From: Ruminococcus flavefaciens FD-1
GTDB taxonomy: Bacteria; Bacillota; Clostridia; Oscillospirales; Ruminococcaceae
DNA: 64,000 nt
Reading direction: 5' to 3'
Assembly: GCA_000174895.1 (NCBI GenBank)
Contig: ACOK01000089.1
Span: 1 to 64,000, forward strand
Shown here one piece after another: positions 8,252 to 18,453 of the stretch (positions are counted from its first letter, which is position 1; each line of letters begins with the position of its first letter). The notes under the pieces were generated by a model, which made no database searches, had not been told where the DNA came from, and worked only from the letters and a program-made list of their open reading frames with translations. The translations under genes and the position numbers were made by a program.

Positions 8252-9217
8252 TTATTCCTCTTCTGAACTGAGGTCGAAGCCCAGTGACTGGAGCTTTTCC
8301 TTGACCTCGTCGAAGGACTTCTTTCCAAGGTTTCTAACCTTCATCATTTCTTCCTCAGACTTGTTGATCAAGTCATCCACGGTGTTGATTCCTGCACGCT
8401 TCAGGCAGTTGAATGAACGTACTGAAAGATCGAGATCCTCGATTGTCATTTCCAGTATCTTCTCCTTGCCCTTTTCGTCCTTTTCAACAAGAACTTCTGC
8501 AAGACCTGCTTCTTCTGAGAGGTCGATGAACAGCTTCAGGTGCTCGCCAAGCAGATTAGCTGCCTGTGAAAGAGCTTCCTTAGCGGAAATAGTACCGTCT
8601 GTCCATACCTCCATAGTGAGCTTATCGTAGTCAGTTACCTGACCGAGTCTTGTATCCTCTACGGTATAGTTTACCTTGAGAACAGGTGTATAGATGCTGT
8701 CTACAGCTATCACATCAACAGGGAGGTTGATCTGCTTCTTGTTACGTTCAGCAGAAACATAGCCTCTGCCTCTGTCAATGGTGATCTCCATATAGAGCTT
8801 AGCGTCCTTGCCGAGAGTAGCGATATGCATACCCGGATCAAGGATATTGACCTCAGAATCGGTTTTTATGTCGCCTGCTGTGATCTCGCATTCGCCCTCT
8901 GCCTCTATATAAACTGTCTTAGGACCCTCGCCGTAAAGCTTAGCAGTAAGACCCTTGATGCTGAGGATTATTTCCGTAACGTCTTCCTTAACGCCCGGAA
9001 TTGTTGACAACTCGTGGTGTACTGTACCATCCTTGCCCGAAAGCTTTACGGATGTTACAGCAACTCCAGGAAGTGAGGAGAGCAGCACACGTCTGAGGCT
9101 GTTTCCAAGTGTAATACCGTAACCACGCTCCAGCGGTGCTAAAACGAATTTGCCGTATTTGCCGTCACTTTTAAGCTCGACAATATCTATATCAGGCTTA
9201 TTGATTTTTTCCAGCAT
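8252..9217 (-). CDS. rpoA: RNA polymerase alpha subunit
   Basis: A 321-residue alpha subunit: the N-terminal dimerisation domain contains the family signature [17 protein letters not shown], and the C-terminal domain (about 245-310) has the helix-hairpin-helix [14 protein letters not shown] used for UP-element and activator contacts. I placed the start at ATG 9217, which is preceded by AGGAGGG (9223-9229); the frame extends 7 codons further upstream without a site. It lies between rpsD and rplQ, the usual alpha-operon order. Confidence 0.97.
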   Translation of the reverse strand: MLEKINKPDIDIVELKSDGKYGKFVLAPLERGYGITLGNSLRRVLLSSLPGVAVTSVKLSGKDGTVHHELSTIPGVKEDVTEIILSIKGLTAKLYGEGPKTVYIEAEGECEITAGDIKTDSEVNILDPGMHIATLGKDAKLYMEITIDRGRGYVSAERNKKQINLPVDVIAVDSIYTPVLKVNYTVEDTRLGQVTDYDKLTMEVWTDGTISAKEALSQAANLLGEHLKLFIDLSEEAGLAEVLVEKDEKGKEKILEMTIEDLDLSVRSFNCLKRAGINTVDDLINKSEEEMMKVRNLGKKSFDEVKEKLQSLGFDLSSEEE

Positions 9218-9283
9218 AAAAACCCTCCTATTTCGCAATAAATGTTTATTTCGAGTTGAGTTGATCCAAACAGTCTATTCAGA

Positions 9284-9883
9284 TTACTTGGAGTACAGCT
9301 CGACGATGAGGTGAGTAGCTACCTCGTAGTCAATATCCTCAGCTGAGGGGAGACGATTAACTGTAGCAGAGAAATCGTCCTTATTAGCTGTGAGCCATAC
9401 AGGAACGAGTCTGTCCTTAGTCTCTTCAACAGTTGCCTTGAACTTCTCAGAAGTTCTGTCCTTCTCCTTGAGGGCGATAACATCGCCGACCTTTACTCTG
9501 TAGGAAGGAATGTTTACCTTTTTGCCGTTTACTGTGTAGTGGCTGTGAACAACGAGCTGTCTTGCTTCTCTTCTTGTGAGAGCCAGACCCATTCTGTAAA
9601 CAACGCTGTCCAGTCTGGATTCGAGAACAGTGATAAGGTTATCACCGGCCTTGCCTTCCATTTTCTCAGCGATAGCGAAGTAGTGTCTGAACTGCTTCTC
9701 GAGCACGCCGTAGATGAACTTCAGCTTCTGCTTTTCCTTGAGCTGAAGACCGTATTCAGATATCTTCTTTCTGTTGTTAGCGTTCTTGAAACGGATTGAC
9801 TCCTTCTTGGAAACGCCCATTACAGCAGGGCTGATGCCCAGATATCTGCACTTCTTAAGAATTGGTTCTTTCTGTACTGCCAT
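9284..9883 (-). CDS. rpsD: 30S ribosomal protein S4
   Basis: A 199-residue S4 that binds 16S rRNA early in assembly. The S4 RNA-binding fold is visible in RLDSVVYRMGLALTRREARQ followed by VNGKKVNIPSYRVKVGD. The N-terminal zinc-binding cysteines of some S4 proteins are missing (only one Cys near the start), so this is the zinc-free form. It lies between rpsK and rpoA. In other bacteria S4 represses this block by binding mRNA; no such site is obvious here. Confidence 0.96.
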   Translation of the reverse strand: MAVQKEPILKKCRYLGISPAVMGVSKKESIRFKNANNRKKISEYGLQLKEKQKLKFIYGVLEKQFRHYFAIAEKMEGKAGDNLITVLESRLDSVVYRMGLALTRREARQLVVHSHYTVNGKKVNIPSYRVKVGDVIALKEKDRTSEKFKATVEETKDRLVPVWLTANKDDFSATVNRLPSAEDIDYEVATHLIVELYSK

Positions 9884-9904
9884 ATTAATACACCTCCAGT
9901 TTGA

Positions 9905-10309
9905 TCAGACACGACGTCTCTTAGGCGGACGGCAGCCATTGTGCGGGATAGGTGTAACGTCCTTGATCATTCTTACCTCAAGGCCTACAGTCTGAAGTGC
10001 TCTGATAGCAGCTTCACGACCTGCACCTGGTCCCTTTACGTATACTTCAACATTCTTGAGACCGTGCTCCATAGCAGCCTTAGCAGCTGTCTCTGCTGCT
10101 GTCTGTGCTGCGAAAGGAGTAGACTTCTTTGAACCTCTGAAGCCGAGCTCGCCTGCGCTTGCCCATGATATAGCATTTCCTGCTGTATCAGTGATAGTTA
10201 CGATTGTATTGTTGAAAGTGGACTGAATGTGTACAGCGCCGCTTTCGATATTCTTACGCTCTCTGCGTCTTCTGATGGTAGTAACTTTTTTACCCTTCTG
10301 CTGTGCCAA
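9905..10309 (-). CDS. rpsK: 30S ribosomal protein S11
   Basis: A 134-residue S11 of the small-subunit platform. Diagnostic segments are [15 protein letters not shown] and the C-terminal [13 protein letters not shown]. It follows rpsM by 14 nt. Confidence 0.97.
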   Translation of the reverse strand: MAQQKGKKVTTIRRRRERKNIESGAVHIQSTFNNTIVTITDTAGNAISWASAGELGFRGSKKSTPFAAQTAAETAAKAAMEHGLKNVEVYVKGPGAGREAAIRALQTVGLEVRMIKDVTPIPHNGCRPPKRRRV

Positions 10310-10323
10310 AGCTCATGACCTCC

Positions 10324-10692
10324 TTACTTCTTCTTGTTTGCGATAGTCTTTACAGGGCCCTTGCGGGTTCTTGCATTTGTCTTGGTTCTCTGACCTCTTA
10401 CGGGGAGACCCTTTCTGTGACGAACGCCTCTGTAGCAGCCTATTTCAACAAGTCTCTTGATGTTAAGAGCAACTTCACGGCGGAGGTCACCCTCAACTGT
10501 GTAATTTGCATCTATATAGTCACGAAGCTTAGCTACATCCTCTTCAGCGAGGTCCTTGACTCTTGTGTCAGGGTTTACGCCTGTATTAGCGAGGATGTTT
10601 GTTGCAGTCTGACGACCGATACCATAGATATAAGTGAGACCGATTTCGATTCTCTTATTCTTTGGAAGGTCAACACCGGCTATTCTTGCCAT
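10324..10692 (-). CDS. rpsM: 30S ribosomal protein S13
   Basis: A 122-residue S13 of the small-subunit head that contacts P-site tRNA. It begins [19 protein letters not shown] and ends with a Lys-rich tail after [14 protein letters not shown]. It lies between rpmJ and rpsK. Confidence 0.97.
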   Translation of the reverse strand: MARIAGVDLPKNKRIEIGLTYIYGIGRQTATNILANTGVNPDTRVKDLAEEDVAKLRDYIDANYTVEGDLRREVALNIKRLVEIGCYRGVRHRKGLPVRGQRTKTNARTRKGPVKTIANKKK

Positions 10693-10725
10693 ATTTTACT
10701 TACACCTCCATGTAATGCGTGGGGC

Positions 10726-10839
10726 TTAGCCCTGACGCTGCTTATGCTTAGGATTTTCGCAGATAACCATTATTCTGCCTTTACGTTTAATAACCTTGCA
10801 CTTTTCGCAAATAGGTTTTACTGAAGGTCTTACTTTCAT
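10726..10839 (-). CDS. rpmJ: 50S ribosomal protein L36
   Basis: A 37-residue protein beginning [14 protein letters not shown] and ending NPKHKQRQG. The zinc ribbon C-x2-C...C...H is intact (CEKC, then ICENPKH), so this is the zinc-binding form. An AAGGAGG-type site precedes the ATG. The position between infA and rpsM is the conserved one. Confidence 0.96.
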   Translation of the reverse strand: MKVRPSVKPICEKCKVIKRKGRIMVICENPKHKQRQG

Positions 10840-10888
10840 TTGATATACCTCCTTATGCGGATGGATAGCGGACTATCCGTTTATCTGA

Positions 10889-11107
10889 TTACTTTACACG
10901 CCATGTGATACGGCCCTTTGAAAGATCATATGGTGACATTTCAAGCTTGACCTTATCGCCTGGCACTATCCTGATATAATTCATTCTGAGTTTGCCTGAA
11001 ACGTGTGAGAGAACCTCATGGCCGTTTTCAAGCTGGACTTTGAACATTGCGTTAGGCAGAGCATCAGTAACGACGCCCTCGACCTCGATCACATCTTCCT
11101 TTGACAC
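10889..11107 (-). CDS. infA: Translation initiation factor IF-1
   Basis: A 72-residue OB-fold protein beginning [20 protein letters not shown] and containing [12 protein letters not shown] and [10 protein letters not shown], typical of IF-1. It binds the 30S A site during initiation. It lies between the KOW protein gene and rpmJ. Confidence 0.97.
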   Translation of the reverse strand: MSKEDVIEVEGVVTDALPNAMFKVQLENGHEVLSHVSGKLRMNYIRIVPGDKVKLEMSPYDLSKGRITWRVK

Positions 11108-11122
11108 TTGTCATAACCTCCT

Positions 11123-11365
11123 TTACTCAGCGCTGCCGAGCTGCCTCAGCACAGTCCTGAGTTTTTTATCAGTTATATCGTTTAATTCGATCATACTGTC
11201 TGTAGTGCGGATATGCTTTATGTTTTTACGCTTGGGCTTATCGAGTTTCCTTGACTTGCCGTCTGCGATGTAACAAAAGCTTCCGTCAGTATCCGTTACA
11301 ACGAAGAAGCCTCCGCTGTCACGTCCTGCGTCCGCAATAACTACAGAGCCTTTTGCGAGCTTCAC
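11123..11365 (-). CDS. KOW-domain RNA-binding protein (L14e-like)
   Basis: An 80-residue protein whose first 40 residues form a KOW-type beta motif (KGSVVIADAGRDSGGFFVV), with a basic stretch KLDKPKRKNIKHIR behind it. Many clostridia encode such a protein between map and infA, usually annotated as a KOW-domain or L14e/L6e/L27e-like protein. RNA or ribosome binding is inferred from the fold and the operon; no exact role is known to me. Confidence 0.85.
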   Translation of the reverse strand: MKLAKGSVVIADAGRDSGGFFVVTDTDGSFCYIADGKSRKLDKPKRKNIKHIRTTDSMIELNDITDKKLRTVLRQLGSAE

Positions 11366-11379
11366 AATGATGTCCTCCG

Positions 11380-12132
11380 TCAGGGTTGTGTCAATATCAC
11401 GGGACCGTCAGGAGTTATTGCGATCATATGCTCGAAGTGAGCTGAAAGTGAACCACTTTTTGTAACGACTGTCCATTTGTCTTTCATGACTCTTACATCG
11501 TCGCCTTTGACATTGATCATTGGCTCGATGCATATTGTCATACCCGCTACCAGTCTGGGACCGTGACCGGCTTTACCCCAGTTCGGTATCTCAGGTGATT
11601 CATGAACTTCTCTGCCGATGCCGTGGCCGCAGTAATTTCTTACGATTCCGTAGCCTCGTGAAGCACAGTACTCTTCAACAGCATGAGAAATGTCTCCGAT
11701 TCTTGCGCCAACCTGGGCCTGAGCGATGCCCTCATAGAGAGACTGCTCTGTGACCTCAAGCAATGCCTTTGCCTCATCAGAAATCCTGCCTACAGGGAAG
11801 GTCCAGCAGCTGTCGCCGTTGAAGCCCTTATAAGCGGCTCCCGTGTCGATACTTACTATATCGCCTTCCTTTAATCTGTGGCTGGCCTTTGGTATTCCGT
11901 GGATTATCTCTTCATTTACTGATATACAAGCGTTTCCGGGGAAACCATAGAGACCTTTGAAACAGGATTTGCAGCCGTGTCGTGCGTAGTATTCGCCGAC
12001 TAACTTATCAACATCGAGTGTTGACATACCCGGCTTAAGTCTCTCGCCCGCATACCATATTGCGCCGCAGGTAATTCTGCCTGCTTCACGCATTATGGCT
12101 AAATCGGACTTGGATTTTATAGTTATGCTCAT
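11380..12132 (-). CDS. map: Methionine aminopeptidase, type I
   Basis: A 250-residue metalloprotease that removes the initiator Met from nascent chains. The metal ligands are visible: Asp in SIDTGAAYKGF and in NGDSCWTF, His in YCGHGIGREVHE, Glu in ICIEPMINV and a C-terminal Glu in AHFEHMIAI. It overlaps adk by one base (TAATG), so translation is coupled. The secY-adk-map order is standard. Confidence 0.97.
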   Translation of the reverse strand: MSITIKSKSDLAIMREAGRITCGAIWYAGERLKPGMSTLDVDKLVGEYYARHGCKSCFKGLYGFPGNACISVNEEIIHGIPKASHRLKEGDIVSIDTGAAYKGFNGDSCWTFPVGRISDEAKALLEVTEQSLYEGIAQAQVGARIGDISHAVEEYCASRGYGIVRNYCGHGIGREVHESPEIPNWGKAGHGPRLVAGMTICIEPMINVKGDDVRVMKDKWTVVTKSGSLSAHFEHMIAITPDGPVILTQP

Positions 12133-12770
12133 TACTTCTCTACCCCTACAGCAGCGAGAGTGAGCTTAGATGTGTCTGCGACCTCTTCCTGGCCTTCTAC
12201 TGTAACAAGTTTGCCCTGCTTTTCGTAGTAGCCCTTGAGAGGAGCTGTTTTTTCGTGATATGTTGCGAGTCTGTCGAGAACGACTTCAGGCTGATCGTCC
12301 TTACGAACGATAGTCTTGTCACCGCACTTATCACATATACCCTCAACCTTAGTGGGTTTATACTGGATGTGGTAAGAAGCTCCGCAGCCCTGGCAGACTC
12401 TTCTGCCTGAAACTCTCTGCTTGATCGTTTCATCGGGAACGTGGATCTCGATTACCTTGTCGATCTTGATGCCCATTGCGTCAAGTGCTTCTGCCTGAGG
12501 AACTGTTCTTGGGAAACCGTCAAGGATGAAACCGTTCTTGCAGTCATCCTCAGCGATCCTCTCCTTGAGGATACCGATAACGATATCATCGGAAACGAGA
12601 GCACCTGCATCCATAGCAGCCTTAGCCTTGAGGCCGTATTCTGTGCCGTTCTTAGCAGCTTCTCTGAGAATATTGCCTGTTGAGATCTGTGGGATATTCA
12701 GCTCGTCTGAAACGACTTCTGCCTGAGTACCCTTGCCTGCGCCGGGAGCGCCTAAGAAGATAAGGTTCAT
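12132..12770 (-). CDS. adk: Adenylate kinase
   Basis: A 212-residue long-form adenylate kinase (ATP + AMP to 2 ADP). The P-loop GAPGAGKGT is at residues 7-15, and DGFPRT is in the NMP-binding part. The LID carries a four-cysteine zinc site (CQGCG ... CDKCG), as in many Gram-positive enzymes. It sits 16 nt after secY and overlaps map by one base. Confidence 0.97.
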   Translation of the reverse strand: MNLIFLGAPGAGKGTQAEVVSDELNIPQISTGNILREAAKNGTEYGLKAKAAMDAGALVSDDIVIGILKERIAEDDCKNGFILDGFPRTVPQAEALDAMGIKIDKVIEIHVPDETIKQRVSGRRVCQGCGASYHIQYKPTKVEGICDKCGDKTIVRKDDQPEVVLDRLATYHEKTAPLKGYYEKQGKLVTVEGQEEVADTSKLTLAAVGVEK

Positions 12771-12786
12771 ATGCTCTGTCCTCCTT

Positions 12787-14112
12787 TTACTTTAAGAAGC
12801 CCTTGTGATGACGCATCATCATGTGGGATTCAAGTACACGTGTTGTTTCCAGTGCAACTGATACTGCGATGAGTATTGTTGTACCGCCCATCGAAAGTGA
12901 TGAGAGCTGTGGGTCTGCCATTGAGATAAAGATCGGAATGACAGCAACTATTCCGAGGAATATAGCTCCTACCAGTGAGATCTTATTGAGTACTCTCTGA
13001 ATGTAATCAGAAGTGGGCTTACCGGGTCTGATGCCGGGGATACCGCCGTTTGACTGGCGGAGATTGTTAGCGATCTCAACAGGATTGTACTGGATAGAAA
13101 CGTAGAAGTAGTTAAAGCCGATGATCAGTAAGAAGTAGATCACTGCGTAGGAGAAGCTTCTTGTATTGAAGAAGTGACAGAAGTGGTAGTAGAAGCCCTC
13201 TGCCTTTGTAGGCTCTCCTGCGAAAAGCTGGATTGTCTGTGGCAGTGACATAAGCGACATAGCGAAGATGATTGGCATAACACCGCTCATGATAACCTTT
13301 ATCGGGATATGTGTCTTCTGGCCACCGTACTGTTTTCTTCCTACGACACGCTTTGCGTACTGGATCGGGATACGTCTTTCTGCTTCATTCATGAAGACGA
13401 TGAAAGCGATCTCGGCGATAATAAACAGGACATAACCGATAGTAACGAAGAGGTACTTGCTCGGGTTATCCTTAGTAAGTGTGAGAAGAGTACCTGCATC
13501 AACAGGGAATCTTGCTGCGATACCTGCGAAGAGGAGCATAGAAATACCGTTTCCTATACCCTTATCGCTGATACGGTTACCCATCCATACAACGATCATT
13601 GCACCTGCAACGAAACAGAAGATGATAACAGCCATAGCGAAGTAGCCTTCAGCTCCGCTGAGGAACTTTACAGCGTATCCGCCGTTGCCGTCATCCATAC
13701 GCTTGAGGGTGATGTAGTAAGCATAGGACATTACGAAAGCAAGTACCATAGCTACTACAGCGGTGATCTTATCGATCTTTTTCCTTCCCTCTTCGCCCTC
13801 GTCACGCATACGTTCGAGAGGCGGCAGCGCATATGTCAGCAGCTGCATGATGATAGAAGCGTTGATGAACGGTGTGATTGAAAGTGAGAATACGGTAGCC
13901 TTTGAAAGTGCGCCACCTGTAAGTGTATTCAGATAATCGAGGAAGTTACCGTTTGAAGCCTTGTCAGCCATCCATGTCTTTACGACCTCGGGGTTGAGGA
14001 AGGGAACAGTAACTGCGCTTCCGAATCTGAAGATAACGATCATGAGTAATGTGTATAAGATCTTTTTGCGAATCTCGGGAACGCCCCAAGCCTTTTTCAG
14101 GGTCTGAAACAC
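12787..14112 (-). CDS. secY: Sec translocase channel subunit SecY
   Basis: A 441-residue SecY with about ten membrane helices. Recognisable segments: the start IRKKILYTLLMI, the plug/TM3 region with TPFINASIIMQLL, the cytoplasmic loop RVVGRKQYGGQ, and the SecA/ribosome-binding loop near GIPGIRPGKPT. It follows rplO with a one-base gap, the classic spc-operon position. It works with SecE/SecG (not in this window), YajC (7 kb) and SecDF (36-38 kb). Confidence 0.97.
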   Translation of the reverse strand: MFQTLKKAWGVPEIRKKILYTLLMIVIFRFGSAVTVPFLNPEVVKTWMADKASNGNFLDYLNTLTGGALSKATVFSLSITPFINASIIMQLLTYALPPLERMRDEGEEGRKKIDKITAVVAMVLAFVMSYAYYITLKRMDDGNGGYAVKFLSGAEGYFAMAVIIFCFVAGAMIVVWMGNRISDKGIGNGISMLLFAGIAARFPVDAGTLLTLTKDNPSKYLFVTIGYVLFIIAEIAFIVFMNEAERRIPIQYAKRVVGRKQYGGQKTHIPIKVIMSGVMPIIFAMSLMSLPQTIQLFAGEPTKAEGFYYHFCHFFNTRSFSYAVIYFLLIIGFNYFYVSIQYNPVEIANNLRQSNGGIPGIRPGKPTSDYIQRVLNKISLVGAIFLGIVAVIPIFISMADPQLSSLSMGGTTILIAVSVALETTRVLESHMMMRHHKGFLK

Positions 14113-14113
14113 A

Positions 14114-14554
14114 TTACATCACCTCAGCCTTTCCTCCGGCCTTTTCAATTTTCTCCTTTGCGCTTGCGGAGAATTTAGCAGCCTTAACTGTAAGCTGAGA
14201 TGTAAGCTCGCCGTTACCGAGGATCTTAACGCCGTCGTAAGCCTTCTTGATGAGGCCTGAAGCGATGAGAAGCTCTGTATCTACCTCTGTACCGTCCTTA
14301 AACTTGTTAAGGTCGGATACATTTACAGTAGCATACTTTGCAGCGAAGATGTTGTTGAATCCTCTCTTAGGGATTCTTCTTGCGAGTGGCATCTGACCGC
14401 CTTCAAAGCCGATTCTAACGCCGCCGCCGCTGCGGGCATTCTGTCCCTTGTGGCCCTTGCCTGCAGTCTTACCGTTTCCTGAACCGTGGCCTCTGCCGAT
14501 ACGCTTTACAGCCTTGTTTGAATCAGGAGCTGGAGTTAATTCGTGAATTTTCAT
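14114..14554 (-). CDS. rplO: 50S ribosomal protein L15
   Basis: A 146-residue L15 with the Gly/Arg-rich N-terminus [20 protein letters not shown] and the segment [18 protein letters not shown]. It takes part in late large-subunit assembly. It lies directly before secY. Confidence 0.97.
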   Translation of the reverse strand: MKIHELTPAPDSNKAVKRIGRGHGSGNGKTAGKGHKGQNARSGGGVRIGFEGGQMPLARRIPKRGFNNIFAAKYATVNVSDLNKFKDGTEVDTELLIASGLIKKAYDGVKILGNGELTSQLTVKAAKFSASAKEKIEKAGGKAEVM

Positions 14555-14572
14555 ATCAGTGCACCTCCTTGT

Positions 14573-14749
14573 TTACGCTTCTGTAACCTCGATGAGGTGT
14601 GAGATCTTATTTATCTTGCCCTGTGTCTGAGCATTGTCGGGCTGAGTTGTTGTGTCGCCGACCTTTCTCAGGCCAAGTGACTGTGCAGTAGCGATCTGGT
14701 CTTTCTTTCTTCCGATGAGGCTCTTTACGAGCTTTATGTTCTTAGCCAT
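14573..14749 (-). CDS. rpmD: 50S ribosomal protein L30
   Basis: A 58-residue protein found by reading the gap between rpsE and rplO. It starts [18 protein letters not shown], continues with [10 protein letters not shown] and ends HLIEVTEA, matching bacterial L30 in length and motif. A good GGAGG site (rc of CCTCC at 14759-14763) precedes the ATG at 14749. Confidence 0.95.
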   Translation of the reverse strand: MAKNIKLVKSLIGRKKDQIATAQSLGLRKVGDTTTQPDNAQTQGKINKISHLIEVTEA

Positions 14750-14763
14750 TTGTTACTGCCTCC

Positions 14764-15264
14764 TTAACCTAAAATTTCCTTGACTGACTTGCCTCTCTTA
14801 GCAGCAACTTCCTTAGCGGATGTGCAGTTTACGAGGCCGTTGATAGTAGCTCTAACAACGTTGCAGGGGTTATTTGAACGAAGAGACTTTGTTCTGATAT
14901 CCTTGATGCCTGCTACTTCGATAACGGCACGGACAGGACCGCCTGCGATAACGCCGGTACCGGGTGCAGCGGGCTTCATAAGAACTCTGCCTGCGCCGAA
15001 AGCGCCAACGATCTCGTGTGGGATTGTTGTGCCCTTGAGAGCGATCTTAACAAGGTTCTTCTTTGCGTCCTCGATACCCTTGCGGATAGCATCGGGAACT
15101 TCGCCTGACTTTCCGAGACCGAAGCCTACTGTGCCGTTTCCGTCGCCGACAACTACGAGTGCGGAGAACTTCATGATACGTCCGCCCTTAACTGTCTTTG
15201 ATACACGGTTGATAGCTACGACCTTCTCAACGAACTCAGGAGCCTGATTTTCAATATTAGCCAT
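14764..15264 (-). CDS. rpsE: 30S ribosomal protein S5
   Basis: A 166-residue S5: the N-terminal double-stranded-RNA-binding-like domain has [19 protein letters not shown] and [14 protein letters not shown], followed by the C-terminal domain with [12 protein letters not shown]. It contributes to decoding fidelity and helicase activity at the mRNA entry. It lies between rplR and rpmD. Confidence 0.97.
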   Translation of the reverse strand: MANIENQAPEFVEKVVAINRVSKTVKGGRIMKFSALVVVGDGNGTVGFGLGKSGEVPDAIRKGIEDAKKNLVKIALKGTTIPHEIVGAFGAGRVLMKPAAPGTGVIAGGPVRAVIEVAGIKDIRTKSLRSNNPCNVVRATINGLVNCTSAKEVAAKRGKSVKEILG

Positions 15265-15279
15265 TGTGTTACCTCCCTC

Positions 15280-15639
15280 TTAGAACTTTAAGCCGTTTTC
15301 TCTTGCGCCTTCTGCGAGAGACTGAACTCTTCCGTGGTAGAGGTAGCCGCCTCTGTCGAAAACAACCTCGCTGATACCCTTATCAGCTGCATTCTTAGCG
15401 ATCATCTCGCCGACCTTGCGAGCACCCTCAACGTTGCCGCCGTTGCCCTCAAAGCCCTTATCCATGCTGGATGCAGAAGCAAGAGTAACACCGTTTACAT
15501 CGTCGATGAGCTGAGCGTAGATGTGCTTTGAAGAACGGAACACATTGAGACGTGGACGCTCGGCAGTTCCTGAGATCTTTGCACGAACTCTGCGGTGTCT
15601 CTTTAATCTTGCCTTATTGCTGTCAAATTTCTTAATCAT
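15280..15639 (-). CDS. rplR: 50S ribosomal protein L18
   Basis: A 119-residue L18 that binds 5S rRNA. The pattern [19 protein letters not shown] followed by [15 protein letters not shown] and the end [20 protein letters not shown] is diagnostic. Confidence 0.97.
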   Translation of the reverse strand: MIKKFDSNKARLKRHRRVRAKISGTAERPRLNVFRSSKHIYAQLIDDVNGVTLASASSMDKGFEGNGGNVEGARKVGEMIAKNAADKGISEVVFDRGGYLYHGRVQSLAEGARENGLKF

Positions 15640-15658
15640 AGCAATGTACTCCTTTTAA

Positions 15659-16204
15659 TTACTTCTTGCCCTTACCGGCCTTACCTTCCTTGCGGATGAT
15701 ATGCTCGCCTTCGTATCTGATGCCCTTGCCCTTGTATGGCTCAGGTGGGCGCTTTTCACGTATTTCAGCTGCAAACTGACCTACAGCCTGCTTGTCGATA
15801 CCGCTTACAACGATCTTGTTGGGCTGTGGAACGTCGAGCTTGATAGCTGCTGTTTCCTCAAGTACAACAGGATGTGAGAAACCAAGGCTGAGGTTTACCT
15901 TATTGCCGCTCTTTGCAGCACGGTAACCAACGCCCTCGATCTCGAGAGTCTTGGAGTAACCGTTTGTTACGCCCTCTACCATGTTAGCGATAAGTGTTCT
16001 TGTAAGACCGTGAAGTGAACGGTGACGCTTGTCATCGCTTGGTCTTGTTACATTGATCTGTCCGTCAGCGACTTCGATGCCGAGCTCATTGTTGAACTGT
16101 CTTGAAAGCTCGCCCTTTGGTCCCTTAACAGTGATAAGGTTATTTTCGTTCTTAACCTCTACGCCTGCGGGAATGCTGATGGGCATTTTACCGATTCTTG
16201 ACAT
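15659..16204 (-). CDS. rplF: 50S ribosomal protein L6
   Basis: A 181-residue L6 beginning [17 protein letters not shown] at 16204, where GGAGG lies upstream; the frame runs 16 codons further into rpsH without a site. The C-terminal motif [15 protein letters not shown] is diagnostic. It binds near the sarcin-ricin loop of 23S rRNA. Confidence 0.97.
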   Translation of the reverse strand: MSRIGKMPISIPAGVEVKNENNLITVKGPKGELSRQFNNELGIEVADGQINVTRPSDDKRHRSLHGLTRTLIANMVEGVTNGYSKTLEIEGVGYRAAKSGNKVNLSLGFSHPVVLEETAAIKLDVPQPNKIVVSGIDKQAVGQFAAEIREKRPPEPYKGKGIRYEGEHIIRKEGKAGKGKK

Positions 16205-16217
16205 ATCAGCTTCCTCC

Positions 16218-16616
16218 TTACCAAACGTATGCGAGAACTTCGCCGCCGACATTGAGCTCTCTTGCCTTCTTGTCAGTTACGATTCCCTTTGAAGTTGAAA
16301 CGATTGCGATACCAAGGCCCTTACGTACCTTTGGCATATCTGCGCAGCTTGAATAGATACGCAGACCAGGCTTAGAAACTCTTCTGAGGCCTGTTATAAC
16401 AGGTGACTTGTTGTCGCCGTATTTAAGTGTGATTCTGATAACGCCCTGCTTGCCATCTTCGATCATCTGGAAGCCCTTTACGTAACCTTCGTCAACGAGG
16501 ATCTGTGTGATATCCTTCTTGACTCTTGAAGCGGGTACGTCAACTGTGGCGTGCTTTGCAGTATTCGCATTACGAATTCTTGTTAAAAGATCAGCGATTG
16601 TATCAGTTATCTGCAT
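16218..16616 (-). CDS. rpsH: 30S ribosomal protein S8
   Basis: A 132-residue S8 with [18 protein letters not shown] near the start and the C-terminal motif [14 protein letters not shown]. In other bacteria it also represses the spc operon by binding mRNA near rplE; no such structure was established here. Confidence 0.97.
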   Translation of the reverse strand: MQITDTIADLLTRIRNANTAKHATVDVPASRVKKDITQILVDEGYVKGFQMIEDGKQGVIRITLKYGDNKSPVITGLRRVSKPGLRIYSSCADMPKVRKGLGIAIVSTSKGIVTDKKARELNVGGEVLAYVW

Positions 16617-16639
16617 GCCGATTTCCTCCTTTTCGTATT

Positions 16640-16825
16640 TTACCAGCTTGCCTTCTTAACACCCGGGATCTGACCGTCGTGAGCAAGCTCTCTGAAACAG
16701 ATACGGCAGATGCCGAACTTTCTGAGATATGCGTGAGGTCTGCCACAAATCTTGCATCTGTTGTATGCTCTTGTGGAATACTTGGGAGTTCTCTGCTGCT
16801 TGTTGATCATTGCCTTCTTAGCCAT
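16640..16825 (-). CDS. rpsZ: 30S ribosomal protein S14, zinc type
   Basis: A 61-residue type-Z S14. The zinc site CKIC...CRIC (C-x2-C-x12-C-x2-C) is intact, and the protein ends [14 protein letters not shown]. The start at 16825 has an SD of GGAGG; the longer open frame upstream overlaps the end of rplE and has no support. No zinc-free rpsN copy is seen in the window. Confidence 0.96.
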   Translation of the reverse strand: MAKKAMINKQQRTPKYSTRAYNRCKICGRPHAYLRKFGICRICFRELAHDGQIPGVKKASW

Positions 16826-16841
16826 TTTCTTTCCTCCCTGA

Positions 16842-17381
16842 TTATCTGATGAACGGAGCGCCCATAAGTGACAGGAGCTCTCTTGCTTCTTCATCTGTCT
16901 GAGCTGTTGTGATGAAGTTGATATCCATACCTCTTACCTTGTCGATCTTATCGTATTCGATCTCAGGGAAGATGAGCTGTTCCTTGATACCAGTAGAGTA
17001 GTTGCCCTTGCCGTCGAATGAGTTAGCGCTGATTCCTCTGAAGTCACGTACACGGGGGAACGCAACGTTGAAGAGCTTGTCAACGAATTCATACATCTTC
17101 TCAGCTCTGAGTGTTACCTTAACACCGATAGGCATACCCTCACGGAGCTTGAAGTTAGCTACAGACTTCTTAGCACGGCAGATAACAGGCTTCTGACCTG
17201 TGATAGCTGCGAGATCAGTCATGATAGCATCTATTACCTTTGCGTTGTCCTTAGCTTCGCCTGCGCCGACATTGATAACAACCTTGTCGAGCTTAGGGAT
17301 CTGCATAACGCTCTTGTAGCCGAATTTCTTCATCAGTGCGGGAGCAACGTCGCTAACATAATAATCCTTTAATCTTGCCAT
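16842..17381 (-). CDS. rplE: 50S ribosomal protein L5
   Basis: A 179-residue L5 that binds 5S rRNA and contacts P-site tRNA. The segments [34 protein letters not shown] and [11 protein letters not shown] are characteristic. Confidence 0.97.
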   Translation of the reverse strand: MARLKDYYVSDVAPALMKKFGYKSVMQIPKLDKVVINVGAGEAKDNAKVIDAIMTDLAAITGQKPVICRAKKSVANFKLREGMPIGVKVTLRAEKMYEFVDKLFNVAFPRVRDFRGISANSFDGKGNYSTGIKEQLIFPEIEYDKIDKVRGMDINFITTAQTDEEARELLSLMGAPFIR

Positions 17382-17399
17382 TGTCGTTTCTCCTTTACA

Positions 17400-17741
17400 T
17401 TATTCAAAAGACTTGCCGCATTTTTTGCAAACACGGAGCTTCTTGCCGTCTTCTATAACATGGCCAACTCTTGTGGGCTTGCCGCACTTAGGGCAAACGA
17501 GCTGTACCTTTGAAGCATATACGGGAGCCTCAGTATTGATGATGCCGCCCTTTTCACCCATTCTTGTGGGCTTTACATGCTTTGTGATAAGGTTGATGCC
17601 TTCAACGATAACCTTATCTTCCTTAGGGCTTACTTCAACGACCTTACCTGTCTTTCTGTCGCCCTTGCTGTCGAATTTATCCTCGTACTTACCGGTGAGA
17701 AGGATAACAGTGTCACCGGTTTTTACATGAACTTTACTCAT
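17400..17741 (-). CDS. rplX: 50S ribosomal protein L24
   Basis: A 113-residue L24 with an N-terminal KOW motif (KTGDTVILLTGKYEDK) and the C-terminal segment YASKVQLVCPKCGKPTRVG. Two Cys pairs (CPKC and CKKC) form an apparent zinc ribbon, seen in a subset of L24 proteins. It initiates large-subunit assembly. Confidence 0.96.
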   Translation of the reverse strand: MSKVHVKTGDTVILLTGKYEDKFDSKGDRKTGKVVEVSPKEDKVIVEGINLITKHVKPTRMGEKGGIINTEAPVYASKVQLVCPKCGKPTRVGHVIEDGKKLRVCKKCGKSFE

Positions 17742-17759
17742 AATCGAATGACACCTCCA

Positions 17760-18128
17760 TTAAAGAACCTCGGGAGCAAGGCTGAGGATCTTTGTATACT
17801 CCTTTTCACGGAGCTCCTTAGCAACTGGTCCGAAAATACGGGTACCCTTTGGGTTCTTGTCTTCCTTAATAATAACAGCAGCGTTCTCATCGAAACGGAT
17901 ATAAGTACCGTCTTCTCTTCTGAGACCCTTTGCTGAACGAACGATAACTGCCTTTACAACATCGCCCTTCTTTACAACGCCTCCGGGTGTTGCTTTCTTA
18001 ACGGAAGCAACTACTACATCGCCGATATTTGCATATCTTCTGCGTGTACCTCCCAGAACTCTGATACACATAAGCTCCTTTGCGCCAGTGTTATCAGCGA
18101 CTTTAAGATAAGTCTGCATCTGTATCAC
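17760..18128 (-). CDS. rplN: 50S ribosomal protein L14
   Basis: A 122-residue L14 beginning [20 protein letters not shown], with the family signature around [17 protein letters not shown]. It lies at the subunit interface. Confidence 0.97.
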   Translation of the reverse strand: MIQMQTYLKVADNTGAKELMCIRVLGGTRRRYANIGDVVVASVKKATPGGVVKKGDVVKAVIVRSAKGLRREDGTYIRFDENAAVIIKEDKNPKGTRIFGPVAKELREKEYTKILSLAPEVL

Positions 18129-18173
18129 AGCGAGTTCCTCCTTTCAAGCTTAAAGCTTCTATCAAAAAATTAA

Positions 18174-18434
18174 TTACTTAGCCTTTTCAATGATTGTGGT
18201 AACACGCCATCTCTTGTCCTTGGAAAGCGGACGTGTCTCCATGACCTCAACACGGTCACCGATTCTGCACTCATTGTTCTCATCGTGAGCCTTGAGCTTA
18301 ACGGTACGCTTGATGATCTTCTTATAAAGCGGGTGTTTAACGTTATCAACGATAGCAACTACGACGGTCTTATCCATCTTATCGCTTACAACCTTACCGA
18401 CTCTTGTTTTTCTAAGGTTTCTCTCAGTAGACAT
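18174..18434 (-). CDS. rpsQ: 30S ribosomal protein S17
   Basis: An 86-residue OB-fold S17: [20 protein letters not shown] and the later [19 protein letters not shown] are diagnostic. The gap to rplN is 45 nt, longer than the neighbouring spacers. Confidence 0.97.
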   Translation of the reverse strand: MSTERNLRKTRVGKVVSDKMDKTVVVAIVDNVKHPLYKKIIKRTVKLKAHDENNECRIGDRVEVMETRPLSKDKRWRVTTIIEKAK

Positions 18435-18453
18435 TAGCTAAATCCTCCCTTTC